Shown: positions 18,710 to 28,823 of the stretch, one piece after another
Numbering within the stretch: position 1 is the first letter of the stretch
Layout of the letters: each line of letters begins with the position of its first letter
Assembly: GCA_965207125.1 (NCBI GenBank)
Contig: OZ242263.1
Span: 1,860,001 to 1,924,000, forward strand
DNA from: G965207125 sp965207125
GTDB taxonomy: Bacteria > Pseudomonadota > Alphaproteobacteria > Puniceispirillales > UBA1172
Length of the DNA stretch: 64,000 nucleotides
Direction of reading: 5' to 3'
Notes under the pieces: generated by a model
Databases searched by the model: none
What the model was told of the DNA's origin: nothing
The model's input: the letters and a program-made list of their open reading frames with translations, nothing else
Program-made: the position numbers and the translations under genes

Positions 18710-21700
18710 ATGACTGATCTCAAAATACTTCGCTACTTTACTCCCTCTGGTAGCGAATTCACCGCTGGATGGTATTTAACAGACAGCAATGATGGCATAA
18801 CCCGCACGGGTTCGGTGGTTGCTACGGATGATGTTGCGGCAAACCGGATAATCATTGACGCCAACACTCCTAGTGGGGCGATCACTGGCGGCGGGGAGGC
18901 TGATGAGTTTTTGATCAAAAGCGACGCTGCTTCGGTTACGATCGATGACGACGCTGGAGCCAATGTGATTATCTTTGGTGCGGATGTTATCATCACGTCC
19001 ATTACGAGTGAGGAGGCCGGATCCCCCCCTGCTACTCAGTATGTCATTACTTTGGATAGTGGCAACACAATCACCGTTCGTATTACGCCTACGACCACTT
19101 TCCAGCATTTGGGCGATCGAACCAAAGCGGCCCCTCTAACCGCTGACGCGTTTTTGGCCGCTTACGGGGAGCGTGATGATGGGACAGGGACGAATATAAA
19201 CGGATTCACGCCAACGGACCAATTTGCGCCGGCCCCCACGACTGGTAGTGAATTGAGTGGAACTATTGTTGAAGATGCAGCAGACCCCACCGTTACGGGG
19301 ACGTTCACCGTTGAGGACGATGATGGAACGACTCCAGCTATCATGCAGCCATCTAATCTTGTTGGCACATACGGTAGCATAGCATGGGTAGAGGGTAGCA
19401 CTACAAACACTGGTACTTGGACTTACACGCTGGATAATACGAAGCCAGAAACGCAAGCGCTAGCGCAAGGCCAGACAGCAACCGAAACCTTCACCTTTAC
19501 TGTTGCTGATGATGGTGGCACCGAGCCCGTTCAAATCGATGTGGTTATCACGGTAACCGGGGTGAATGATGCGCCTGAAATTGCGATGGTGGATGATGGT
19601 ACCGGCACCGGCAATCTTGTCGCGGCTTCCATCGATGATCAAACCAAAGAAGCAGGTGAGGCGATCGATGATATCGATCTAAGTGATCTTTTCACGGACG
19701 CTGATGCCGACGATATCTTGACCCTGACGTTCACGGTGACTCTTGCTGATGGTAGCACGATGACATTACAGGAGATTGGGCTTACTCACGAGACTCAGGA
19801 CGAATCAGGAAATCCCGTTAGCAGAATCACCGGTACGATCAATGGCTCTGGTACTTATACGATCAGGGTCGTGGCCAGTGACAACGCTGGCGCGGAATCC
19901 GGTGCTTTGGAATTTGACATTGTGGTTTCTAGGGGAGAATTGGATATAGAACGCTCCACTTTTGCCTATAACATCGGTGAGGAGACCGTTATCGATCAGT
20001 CTAGTCTGCTGGTAATTTCTCCGAATGAAGCTGATCTGACGAAACTAGTATACACGATCACCGAGTTGCCGAGCGGAGGTGTGTTAAGGAATGAGGGGAT
20101 TCAACTTGATGTAAATGATACCTTTACCCAGGCGGATATTAACAACGGGGTCATCCGCTATATCCCGCCGGATGGTGATACGGGACGAGATGAAACGTTT
20201 ACCTTCACATTCACAGACGATGCGGGGACTAGCGTAATTGATGTGACACTCCAGATCACATCCCGAGAGGATTTTGAAGATGGGTCTCCTGACCAAGACA
20301 ACGCGATAGATCGTTCTGCTGAGGCCTTACCGCAGAAAATTGAGGCAGGCGATGGTAGTGATGACATCATCGGTAGCCCGGGCAATGATCAAATAGATGG
20401 CGGCGCGGGGGATGATGATATCACGCTGACCCGCGATGATAGTGGCAATCAGGTGGACGCCGGTGTCGATGAAGTGATTTATACTTTTGGTTATGATGGT
20501 GTTGGCATCGATGGCGGTGATAAGATCACAGGCTTCAGGCGTGGTCAGGATAAATTGACATTCGTTGTGAAGTCGGATCGTGAGGGTGTCGCGGATCTGG
20601 CTAGTTTTCTTGGATCACTGAATGGCGAGGACGATACGGATTTAACCGATGATGATGCCTTTATCGTCACCCTGCAGTGGGGAACTGATGAGGCTGGCGA
20701 TTTCTATTTTGATGGTGTGTTGCTACACTTTAAGGAAGGAACACCTTTCGCCGACGGGCGGGTTTCTAGCCCTACGGTACAGATTACTTTTGATGAGCGG
20801 CTTGATCTTGATGATTTGATTGAGATTTTGGGCGGGGCTGAGAATGTCGCTGATAATTTTGATGGCGGTCTGATGGCGTTCAAGAATCTGGATGAGGTTT
20901 TGCCGCGTCTCTTTGGCGAGGGTAGCATTGATTTTGTCGTTCTTCCTCCTGATAGCGTCTCGGTTATCGACGGTGCTGTACTCGGCGCAGGTGTCTTTTT
21001 TGATCTGGATGGTGATGGTGAGATCACGGATGTTGAAAAAGACGCTCAACGTGATGAATCTGGTCGCTCGCGCTATATCACGGGTGAGGATGGCACAGTT
21101 GATATTCCTGAGCAATATGTTGGGCTGGCTTTTATTGCTGATGTGGATGGTGCTTACGACATCGGCACTGGCGAGCGTTTGGAAGGCACGTTCCGCTCCC
21201 TCGCAAACGGCGAAGGCGGTGTTGCGACTCCGATCACTGACTTGATCGTCACCTATCTTGAAGAGGTAGAGGGTATGGATAGCGTCCCGACCACGGCGCA
21301 AGAGGTTTTGGATGCGATCTTTGGCCTGATGGATGGTTCTGGCGCGAGTGTGGTCGAAGTCGCTGATATTTTTGATATGGCCAATTATGAGGTGCCTGAA
21401 GGCGGAGATGTGAATGCGGCAAAAAAGAATATGATTATCAATGCCGCTATTGCCTTGACCGAAATTAAGGAAAATGACGATTTGGCTGACGGTGATTCCA
21501 ACAATCCCGCTACCAAGGCTGAAATTCTCACTGCGGTTACCACCTTGGTGAGAAACTCTGGTGATGCCAGCGTTGCTGATCTTAAGACGGTAGTTGAGGC
21601 TCGTGTTGCCGAGATCGTTGCGGTTCGAACTGGTAAGCCTATTGCGGCTCCGGATGAAGTTAAGATCGTTGGGGGCGTCGATTATGAGTTTCCCGATACG

Positions 21701-24700
21701 TCTGAGGCTTTGGAAGAATTATTTGGTTTTCTTGATCTTGGGCTTCCTGGCAATAATGAATCTTTCAAAGGCGTTTATATCAAACTGTCGAGCGATAACA
21801 ACACGGTGATGATCGATAACGGCACGTTGCTTTTTGTTGCGTCTGACGGCACTGAAACTGAAGTGACGGTGAGCAATGCGGGCACGCTTGGGCTTGGCGG
21901 CAGTGATGGTGCGCCTTCAGAAACTGGCTATATTTACGTGACCTTTGACTTGCTCGATGAGCTGGTTTTGCGTCCGGATTCTGGTTTTGATGGTGGGTTA
22001 GAATTGGTTTACCATGTCTGGGACGGCACGAACGCCTCATCGGACGCTAATCTGGTGTTCAAACCGAACAGTCCTCCTGTGGCTGGAGACGATATTGAGG
22101 CTCAAATCGGGATAGTTGGTGAGATAAGCACCATCAGCCTGGCCGGCCTTTTCTCTGATGCTGACGGTGAGGTTTTGGATCTAACCTTCACGGTGATGCT
22201 CGATGGTGAGGAGATTCCGCAGGACGCATTGAATAGTCTTGCTTATAATAGAATCACTAAGATCCTTACCATCAAACTGGCTAGCAGTGGCACTTACACG
22301 ATCATAGTAGAGGCCAGTGATGGTGATGAATCTGCTCGTTCGTCATTTAGCTTTGAGGTTGCTTTGGTTGCGCCAACGGTACCCGCGAGTGGAGAGGTGG
22401 TTATTACTGACACTGCGGCCGCCGACACATTGATCGGTTTATCGGGTGATTTTGGTGATGAGAATGTTATCGATCCTAACCCTAATACCGCTGTGACTTT
22501 CTCGGTGGGATACACAAACACAGTGATCACCACGGTTGCGGAGGCATTTGAAGCGAATGTTGAAGGCGTTAACTACACGCACAGATTAGCAATTCTGGAT
22601 GTGGACGACGGTGACACTAATTTGGGTTATGTTCACTACAACGAGAACACTGGTGAATGGATTGTTTCGCCAGATGAAACCGCTGTGAATGCTTTGCCGG
22701 CTGACCGTAATATTACCTTTGGGTTTACAACGGTGATCACTGACGACAAAGGCAGCACATCTTCTGCGGATTGGGAAGTTGTTTTCGAAGGCGGGGATAA
22801 CAAGCCTAGTGCCATTACCGTTGAGCTGGTTGACCAATTCACGGGTCTGAATACGAACGATAGCGATGTAATGATTGGCGTTGTGGCGATCACTGATGAC
22901 GGCGCGGGGACTAACACCATCGTGCTGACCGGCGCGAACGTCGAACTGTTTGAAATCCGTAATATCAATGAGGTGTGGTTGAAGGCCGGCGTTGATCTGA
23001 GCGAGGAAGGGGCAGGCCTTGAAGTCATTGTTTCCGTTGAAGGCACGGGCGATGGTGATAATCCGGCTAGTCAAACTTTGAATATTACGGTCACTGTGAC
23101 AGAAGACCACCTGCCAGAAATTGAAGGTGTCGGGCCTAGTGATAACGCTGGCACGGTGACCGAAGATGACAACAGCAACAACACCGCTACGGGAACGTTG
23201 CGCGTTACTGATGCTGATAATCCACCGGCGAGCGCACTGCCATCCATCGAGCTTGCGGGTAGTACTGCATCGAGCGGCACACTGACTCTTGTTGGCAAAT
23301 ACGGCACGATCTCTTTTGTTCAGGCCTCTGGCGTTTGGACTTATATGCTGAATGACAGTAATGAGATGGTGCAGGCCCTAGGGGTAGGAGACAGTTTAAC
23401 TGATGAAATCTTCACCTTTAATGTCGGGGCCAATACTTTTGATGTGACCATCACGGTGGACGGGGCGAATGACGCTCCTACGCGTGAGCAGGCGACGCTC
23501 GTTGATCAAGCCGGGACGGTTGGTCAGGCGATCCTGATTGATCTAAGCGGTGCGTTCGAAGACGTTGACGGTGATGTCTTGACCCTGACGCCTGTAGTGA
23601 CGCGCAATGATGGAACGGATGACATAGAGGTCACCCCGCGCGCGATATCCTATGATGAAGACAGTGGGATCCTCTCCGTAACGCTGGCTGATGTTGATAG
23701 TTACAAGGTTACGGTTATGGCCATGGACGACAGTAGTGCGGCGGCGACCGAAACTTTGACATTTAACTTGAATATCGTGGGTCAACTAATCACTGGTTCT
23801 TCTTCGGATACCTCGGTGATCGAAGATGATAATACCGACAATACCGCTACGGGAACGCTCAGCATTATTGATGATAATGACCCACAAACAACAGACCCGG
23901 TCATTGAACTTGTTGGTGATGGTGTTGGTACATACGGCACGATGACTTTTGTGGCGAGTGCGTCGGGTGGTACTTGGACTTACACGCTGGATCCTGTGAA
24001 GTCGCAGGCGTTGAGGGCTGGGGTGACAGATGCTGCTGAAACCTTCACCTTTACGGCCGGAGGCTCTAGCTTCGATGTGGTCATTTCGGCCACTGGTGTC
24101 AATGACCTCCCTGTGACTGTTCCTAGTTTTGAGGAGGTGGCAAAAACCGTACAGAAAGGTGAGGAGTTCGCTATCAATCTGGGTGAGTATTTTAAGGACC
24201 CTGAAGGCGATGAATTATCTTTATCATTAGATGTGACACGCGGTGTTTCTAATAAAATCAGGGTTAGTCTGGAGTTTATCGGGCTTGCTTATGACGAAGA
24301 CACCAAGATGCTCACCGGTATGATAGACGCCGCTGATACTTACGAGATCATTATTACTGCGAGAGAAACTGGAGTAGGTGGACAAAACGCTACTTCAACA
24401 TTGACCATCGTAGTCAATGCTACTCCTGAGATTGACACGGCGATCGAGCCTCAAAGCGGGACGGTCGGTCAGGCGATCACGGCGATTGATCTAAGTAGTC
24501 TTTTCAGAGACCCTGACGGTGGTACATTAACCCTAGAGATCATATCGGTGGTGTTGGGGGATAGCGCCGTGCCATTGGCTAATCATGGCGGTCTTAGCCT
24601 TGCCAACGATATGATCACTGGCATGCTAGCGGCCAAAGGCGAGTATATAATCACAGTCAAAGCAACTGACAGCGATGGCGGGGAATTTGAGACAGATGTT

Positions 24701-27700
24701 ATCCTTCGGATTGACCCAGTTGACAGTAATGATCCGGTAATCACTAACACTCCTGGCGCATCTGGCTTGACGGTGACCGAAGATGGTCAAGCCACGGCCA
24801 CAGGAACGCTCAGCGTTTCTGACGCTGATGAGCCGTTGGAATTACCAGCCATTGTGCTTGTTGGTGGTGCTATTCAATCGGATGGCACGGTGACTCGTAT
24901 AGGCACATACGGCACGCTGACTTTTAATCCGGACACTGGCACTTGGACTTACACGCTGGATAACGCGAAGGCGCAAGAGTTGGGTGCAGATGATTTAGTC
25001 GATGATGTTTTCACTTTTAGAGCCGACAACACTGAGCAAACAGTGACCATCATGGTTCAAGGGGTCAATGACCTTCCTACGGCTGGGACTGCTGGCGTTC
25101 CGACTGGGACGGAGGGGCAGGTGACCATGATTGATCTAAGCAGTGCGTTCGAAGATGTTGACGATGATCTCTTGGATTTGACGTTTGTAGTGACGCGCGA
25201 AGGCGATGAGGTCACTCCGAGCGCTCTATCCTATGACCAAGACAGCGGGGTGCTCTCCATCACACTGGCTGATGTTGGTAGTTACGCAGTAGAGGTCACG
25301 GCCACGGACGACAGTGGTTTGGCGGCGGTCGATACTTCGACATTTGACTTGAATATCGTAAAGCAAATAATTACTGGTTCATCTTCGGATACTTCGGTGA
25401 CCGAAGGTAATGATGACGACAATACCGCTACGGGAACGCTTAGCATTATTGACGGAAATCCAACAACGCCAGCCATTGTGCTTGTTGGCGGCACCGCCAC
25501 ATCTTCGGGCTTCAGGTTTATTGGTGAGGGTACATACGGCACGATCTCTTTTAGGGTGAGCACTGGCGTTTGGACTTACAGGCTGGATGAGGATAAGGCG
25601 CAGGCGTTGAAGGCTGGGGTGACAGAGGCTGCTGAAACCTTCACCTTTATGGCTGGGAGTTCTATCTTTAATGTGATCATCTCAGCCACTGGTGTCAATA
25701 ATGCCCCTGAGCTTGTTGTTGAGGAAGACGACACCCCTGTGTCCATCGATGATCAAAGCGGGACGGCTGGTCAGGCGATCCTGATTGATCTAAACGGTAT
25801 ATTCGAAGACGCTGATGATGATCTCTTGGGTCTGACGTTTGTAGTGACGCTCGGTGGCTCAGCGGTCACTCCGAGTGCTCTATCCTATGACCAAGACAGC
25901 GGGATCCTCTCCATCACGCTGGCTGATGTTGGTAGTTACGCGGTAGAGGTCACGGCAACGGATGACAGGGACGTTGTGGCGGACGATACTTCGACATTTA
26001 ACTTGGAGGTCGTGGAGCAAATAATTACTGGTTCTTCTTCGGATACCTCGGTGACCGAAGGTGATAATACCGACAATACCGCTACGGGAACGCTCAGCAT
26101 TATTGATGATAATGACCCACAAACAACAGACCCGGCCATTGAACTTGTTGGTGATGGTGTTGGTACATACGGCACGATGGTTTTTGTGGCGAGTGCGTCG
26201 GGTGGTACTTGGACTTACACGCTGGATCCTGTGAAGTCGCAGGGGTTGAAGGCTGGGGTGACAGAGGCTGCTGAAACCTTCACCTTTACTGCTGGGGACG
26301 CTAGCTTTGATGTGATCATCTCGGCTACTGGCGTCAATGCGGCCCCTGAGGTTGGCCGAGCTATTGGGAGTCAAATCGGGACGATCGGTCAGGCGATCGA
26401 GGTGATTGATCTAAGCAATCTGTTCACTGACGTTGAAAGCGATGAATTGACCCTGATGTTCACGGTGGGTCTTGCTGATGGGAGTTCGGGGGTTTTAGGG
26501 GATATCGGGCTTATGTACACCGAGACCAGAGACCCTGATACAGGCGTGGTCACCAGAGTAATCACTGGCACTGTACTAGGAAATCTAGACGCTGGCACTT
26601 ACACGATTACGGCCGCGGCGAGCGACGGTTCTATGGAGGAGGGTACCCAAAACCTCGCGACGGTTGAGAGGACATTTGATATTGAGCTGGTGGAACAAAT
26701 AATCACTAGCCCTGCGAGTGGTGGCGTGACTGCAAGGGATGATACCGCCGTTGAAGAAGAGATCAGAGCGGCGAGTGGAACCCTTGCGCTTAAAGACGAT
26801 GCCGATGGTGATAATGTTGTTGAGGGCACCTATGGTACGATAACTTACGATCCAGTTGCTAATACTTGGTCTTACGTTCTGGATAACGAAAGCGAGGCCA
26901 CGAAAAAGTTGAAGGATGCGGAGACAGACACTGATGTCTTCATCTTTACGGCCGGGGACGCTAGCTTTGCTGTGACCATCACGGTGACGGGTGTTAATGA
27001 CGCTCCAGTGGCTAGAGACGACGAGGAAATAACGGTGAAGGCATTTCAACCCATCAAGCCGTTTACTCTTTTTTCGTCAGACCCTAAAGTAAGACCGTTT
27101 ACTGACCCTGACGGCGACACGTTGGTCCTAACGCTCGAGGTGACAGTGAAGGTGGCGGGTCAAGCTGACAGGACAGTCGATGTGGACTTGACGGATAGCC
27201 GCACGTTTTTAAACACTCTTAATTATGATATAAACTCACAGGTAATCTCTGGTACGCTGGACGTCGCTGGCACTTACGCATTCGTGTTCACGGCGACGGA
27301 CGGCAACGGCGGGGAGGCAACTTTTACACGGACCTATATAATCGAGGACGCGGGTAATCGGCCTGCGTCTGTGGTAAGGCCGGTTAGCCCTATCCAAATC
27401 TCAGATGGTGACGCGATCACGCCGATCGATCTGAACGAGGTTTTCAGAGACCCTGACGGCGATCAGCAGTACTTTAGCGCATTTGTTGTTAATGAGGACG
27501 GAAGCGATATTCCTCGTTCTGGTGCTCCCTCGACCGACGTGACGGCGATCGGGCTTACTGATAACGGCGGCGGACTTATCGGGGGCACGATTACCGCTGG
27601 CCCTGGCACTTACTATATCAAGGCCGCCGCTTTTGATGGCGGAGATTTCGTCACCGCAAGTCAGCAATTATCTTTCCACTTTTTCACCATTACAGTTGGG

Positions 27701-28699
27701 GGGACTAATAATATTCCTGTGGCTGGCACCGATATTTCGGAGCAAAGCGGGACGGCCGGCCAAGCGATCACGGCTATTGATCTGAGTGGTCTTTTCACTG
27801 ATGATGACGCCGGCGATACCTTAACCCTATCAGTATTAGTGGAACTCAATGGTGAGGTAGTCGCGAATAGCGGTCTTGAACTTAGCAACGATAATATGCT
27901 CACGGGTACGTTGGCTGATGTTGGTACTTATACGATCACGGTCACGGCGACTGATGGCACAGGGTCTGCTGCTTCGAGTTTTGAGATTATCATTGCTGCC
28001 GCAGGCGGGGCTAGCGGAGCCAGTGATGAAACTGACCCGGGCGCAGTGTTGGGTAATGGTATTGAAGGCGCGGTGATTGGCGATGAAACCGACACATTAG
28101 GCCAGGTTCTGATCGGCGGCGATAACGCGCAAACCCTCAACGCAGGCGAAGGCGGTGATATGATCATCGGCGGCCGAGGCGATGATACCATCAATCTGGG
28201 CGCAGGCGCAGATACTGTGCTGTATCGCTATGATGGTGCGGAGGATACCGCTCCGACGGCGCATGATGGCGGCGATGTGATCAATGACTTTGATGTGGAT
28301 GAAGACACCCTGATTCTCGCAGAAGCAGGGAATGAGAGTATCTACACAGACACCGCCGAGTTCTACGATGCTATCAAAGGCGTTAGCCTGATTGTTGACG
28401 GAGATGGAAACATTACCGGTGTTGTGTTCACCTTCGCTGGTCAAGGTGGCGCTGGCCAAGACGACGCGACTCAAGAGATCGATCTGACAGTTAATTTCGA
28501 GGAAGACGATTTTGTTGCTCCTTCAGACATTGACCTAACGGCCTTTGAGGATGCGGAGGACGGCGAGCGGGCGATCACAGATGGCGAGGAAACCGCCGCT
28601 TATGAGGTGATCGATGCTATTCTTGGCAACAGCGTGGAACTAGCGAACTTTGATGATCTCGGTATTGAGTTAAATCCTGCGGAAACTGATATTATCTAA
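18710..28699 (+). CDS. G3: giant VCBS/He_PIG T1SS-type protein, intact
   Basis: 3,329 aa. Order by residue: family N-terminal domain (1-~150, MTDLKILRYFTPSG ... FQHLGD); VCBS (~178-287); He_PIG (~287-407); CSPG/Cadherin_3-like domain (~412-520, with TFTQADINNGVIRY); short RTX-like patch (~542-622, GGAGDDDITLT); EF-hand module (~660-1110) with loop DLDGDGEITDVE (nt 21002-21037) and a degenerate second loop; He_PIG; a cadherin-like domain (~1363-1463, TNTIVLTGANVELFEI); six further VCBS repeats alternating with He_PIG; and the C-terminal tail (~3095-3329) with RTX-like GGRGDDTINLGAGAD and ending ETDII. I see no Sec signal and no cysteine. VCBS and He_PIG repeats are usually adhesive or structural stalk domains in bacterial surface proteins. 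A T1SS-exported adhesin is the best inference; the ligand is unknown. Residues ~130-530 are closely related to part of G6. Confidence 0.92.
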   Translation: MTDLKILRYFTPSGSEFTAGWYLTDSNDGITRTGSVVATDDVAANRIIIDANTPSGAITGGGEADEFLIKSDAASVTIDDDAGANVIIFGADVIITSITSEEAGSPPATQYVITLDSGNTITVRITPTTTFQHLGDRTKAAPLTADAFLAAYGERDDGTGTNINGFTPTDQFAPAPTTGSELSGTIVEDAADPTVTGTFTVEDDDGTTPAIMQPSNLVGTYGSIAWVEGSTTNTGTWTYTLDNTKPETQALAQGQTATETFTFTVADDGGTEPVQIDVVITVTGVNDAPEIAMVDDGTGTGNLVAASIDDQTKEAGEAIDDIDLSDLFTDADADDILTLTFTVTLADGSTMTLQEIGLTHETQDESGNPVSRITGTINGSGTYTIRVVASDNAGAESGALEFDIVVSRGELDIERSTFAYNIGEETVIDQSSLLVISPNEADLTKLVYTITELPSGGVLRNEGIQLDVNDTFTQADINNGVIRYIPPDGDTGRDETFTFTFTDDAGTSVIDVTLQITSREDFEDGSPDQDNAIDRSAEALPQKIEAGDGSDDIIGSPGNDQIDGGAGDDDITLTRDDSGNQVDAGVDEVIYTFGYDGVGIDGGDKITGFRRGQDKLTFVVKSDREGVADLASFLGSLNGEDDTDLTDDDAFIVTLQWGTDEAGDFYFDGVLLHFKEGTPFADGRVSSPTVQITFDERLDLDDLIEILGGAENVADNFDGGLMAFKNLDEVLPRLFGEGSIDFVVLPPDSVSVIDGAVLGAGVFFDLDGDGEITDVEKDAQRDESGRSRYITGEDGTVDIPEQYVGLAFIADVDGAYDIGTGERLEGTFRSLANGEGGVATPITDLIVTYLEEVEGMDSVPTTAQEVLDAIFGLMDGSGASVVEVADIFDMANYEVPEGGDVNAAKKNMIINAAIALTEIKENDDLADGDSNNPATKAEILTAVTTLVRNSGDASVADLKTVVEARVAEIVAVRTGKPIAAPDEVKIVGGVDYEFPDTSEALEELFGFLDLGLPGNNESFKGVYIKLSSDNNTVMIDNGTLLFVASDGTETEVTVSNAGTLGLGGSDGAPSETGYIYVTFDLLDELVLRPDSGFDGGLELVYHVWDGTNASSDANLVFKPNSPPVAGDDIEAQIGIVGEISTISLAGLFSDADGEVLDLTFTVMLDGEEIPQDALNSLAYNRITKILTIKLASSGTYTIIVEASDGDESARSSFSFEVALVAPTVPASGEVVITDTAAADTLIGLSGDFGDENVIDPNPNTAVTFSVGYTNTVITTVAEAFEANVEGVNYTHRLAILDVDDGDTNLGYVHYNENTGEWIVSPDETAVNALPADRNITFGFTTVITDDKGSTSSADWEVVFEGGDNKPSAITVELVDQFTGLNTNDSDVMIGVVAITDDGAGTNTIVLTGANVELFEIRNINEVWLKAGVDLSEEGAGLEVIVSVEGTGDGDNPASQTLNITVTVTEDHLPEIEGVGPSDNAGTVTEDDNSNNTATGTLRVTDADNPPASALPSIELAGSTASSGTLTLVGKYGTISFVQASGVWTYMLNDSNEMVQALGVGDSLTDEIFTFNVGANTFDVTITVDGANDAPTREQATLVDQAGTVGQAILIDLSGAFEDVDGDVLTLTPVVTRNDGTDDIEVTPRAISYDEDSGILSVTLADVDSYKVTVMAMDDSSAAATETLTFNLNIVGQLITGSSSDTSVIEDDNTDNTATGTLSIIDDNDPQTTDPVIELVGDGVGTYGTMTFVASASGGTWTYTLDPVKSQALRAGVTDAAETFTFTAGGSSFDVVISATGVNDLPVTVPSFEEVAKTVQKGEEFAINLGEYFKDPEGDELSLSLDVTRGVSNKIRVSLEFIGLAYDEDTKMLTGMIDAADTYEIIITARETGVGGQNATSTLTIVVNATPEIDTAIEPQSGTVGQAITAIDLSSLFRDPDGGTLTLEIISVVLGDSAVPLANHGGLSLANDMITGMLAAKGEYIITVKATDSDGGEFETDVILRIDPVDSNDPVITNTPGASGLTVTEDGQATATGTLSVSDADEPLELPAIVLVGGAIQSDGTVTRIGTYGTLTFNPDTGTWTYTLDNAKAQELGADDLVDDVFTFRADNTEQTVTIMVQGVNDLPTAGTAGVPTGTEGQVTMIDLSSAFEDVDDDLLDLTFVVTREGDEVTPSALSYDQDSGVLSITLADVGSYAVEVTATDDSGLAAVDTSTFDLNIVKQIITGSSSDTSVTEGNDDDNTATGTLSIIDGNPTTPAIVLVGGTATSSGFRFIGEGTYGTISFRVSTGVWTYRLDEDKAQALKAGVTEAAETFTFMAGSSIFNVIISATGVNNAPELVVEEDDTPVSIDDQSGTAGQAILIDLNGIFEDADDDLLGLTFVVTLGGSAVTPSALSYDQDSGILSITLADVGSYAVEVTATDDRDVVADDTSTFNLEVVEQIITGSSSDTSVTEGDNTDNTATGTLSIIDDNDPQTTDPAIELVGDGVGTYGTMVFVASASGGTWTYTLDPVKSQGLKAGVTEAAETFTFTAGDASFDVIISATGVNAAPEVGRAIGSQIGTIGQAIEVIDLSNLFTDVESDELTLMFTVGLADGSSGVLGDIGLMYTETRDPDTGVVTRVITGTVLGNLDAGTYTITAAASDGSMEEGTQNLATVERTFDIELVEQIITSPASGGVTARDDTAVEEEIRAASGTLALKDDADGDNVVEGTYGTITYDPVANTWSYVLDNESEATKKLKDAETDTDVFIFTAGDASFAVTITVTGVNDAPVARDDEEITVKAFQPIKPFTLFSSDPKVRPFTDPDGDTLVLTLEVTVKVAGQADRTVDVDLTDSRTFLNTLNYDINSQVISGTLDVAGTYAFVFTATDGNGGEATFTRTYIIEDAGNRPASVVRPVSPIQISDGDAITPIDLNEVFRDPDGDQQYFSAFVVNEDGSDIPRSGAPSTDVTAIGLTDNGGGLIGGTITAGPGTYYIKAAAFDGGDFVTASQQLSFHFFTITVGGTNNIPVAGTDISEQSGTAGQAITAIDLSGLFTDDDAGDTLTLSVLVELNGEVVANSGLELSNDNMLTGTLADVGTYTITVTATDGTGSAASSFEIIIAAAGGASGASDETDPGAVLGNGIEGAVIGDETDTLGQVLIGGDNAQTLNAGEGGDMIIGGRGDDTINLGAGADTVLYRYDGAEDTAPTAHDGGDVINDFDVDEDTLILAEAGNESIYTDTAEFYDAIKGVSLIVDGDGNITGVVFTFAGQGGAGQDDATQEIDLTVNFEEDDFVAPSDIDLTAFEDAEDGERAITDGEETAAYEVIDAILGNSVELANFDDLGIELNPAETDII
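19100..20301 (+). repeat. Interior segment shared with G6 (copy in G3)
   Basis: This ~1.2-kb stretch (VCBS, He_PIG and CSPG-like domains) is nearly identical to 61173-62378 of G6 and absent from G4 and G5. The shared block begins at the FQHLGD codons and ends near 'gaccaagacaac'. Confidence 0.85.
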
Positions 28700-28706
28700 G
28701 GTTGAG
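27996..28706 (+). repeat. Homogenised 3' tail, copy 1 (G3)
   Basis: The last 703 bases up to the stop codon, plus a few bases after it, are almost identical to 51785-52495 (G4) and 59429-60139 (G5), with the same length and only scattered substitutions (for example GQGGAGQ versus GQDGPDQ). It encodes the RTX-like patch and presumed T1SS signal. Upstream sequences diverge abruptly at 'ctgccgcagg'. Confidence 0.92.
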
Positions 28707-28810
28707 TCTTAATTTTACGAGCATTTGCGGCATTTTTTGCTTGAGTGGCGTATTATGTGCGCTTCATATATTGTCACCCCCCTTTAATACTGGTAGTCTT
28801 ACTTCGTAAA

Positions 28811-28815
28811 AAAGG
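28811..28815 (+). promoter_or_regulatory. Ribosome binding site of G4 (start 28824)
   Basis: AAAGG ends 8 bases before the ATG at 28824 (MTDFKVLRYF). The in-frame GTG at 28815 overlaps the site. The motif differs from the GAAAGGA used by G2, G3, G5 and G6. The whole G3-G4 gap is only 124 bases, so G4 could be co-transcribed with G3. Confidence 0.65.
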
Positions 28816-28823
28816 TGGTTTCT

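Noticed and set aside
18710..18800. Sec signal peptide at the N-terminus of the giant proteins
   Set aside because: The first 30 residues (for example MTDLKILRYFTPSGSEF) lack a hydrophobic core and cleavage site; T1SS substrates do not need one.
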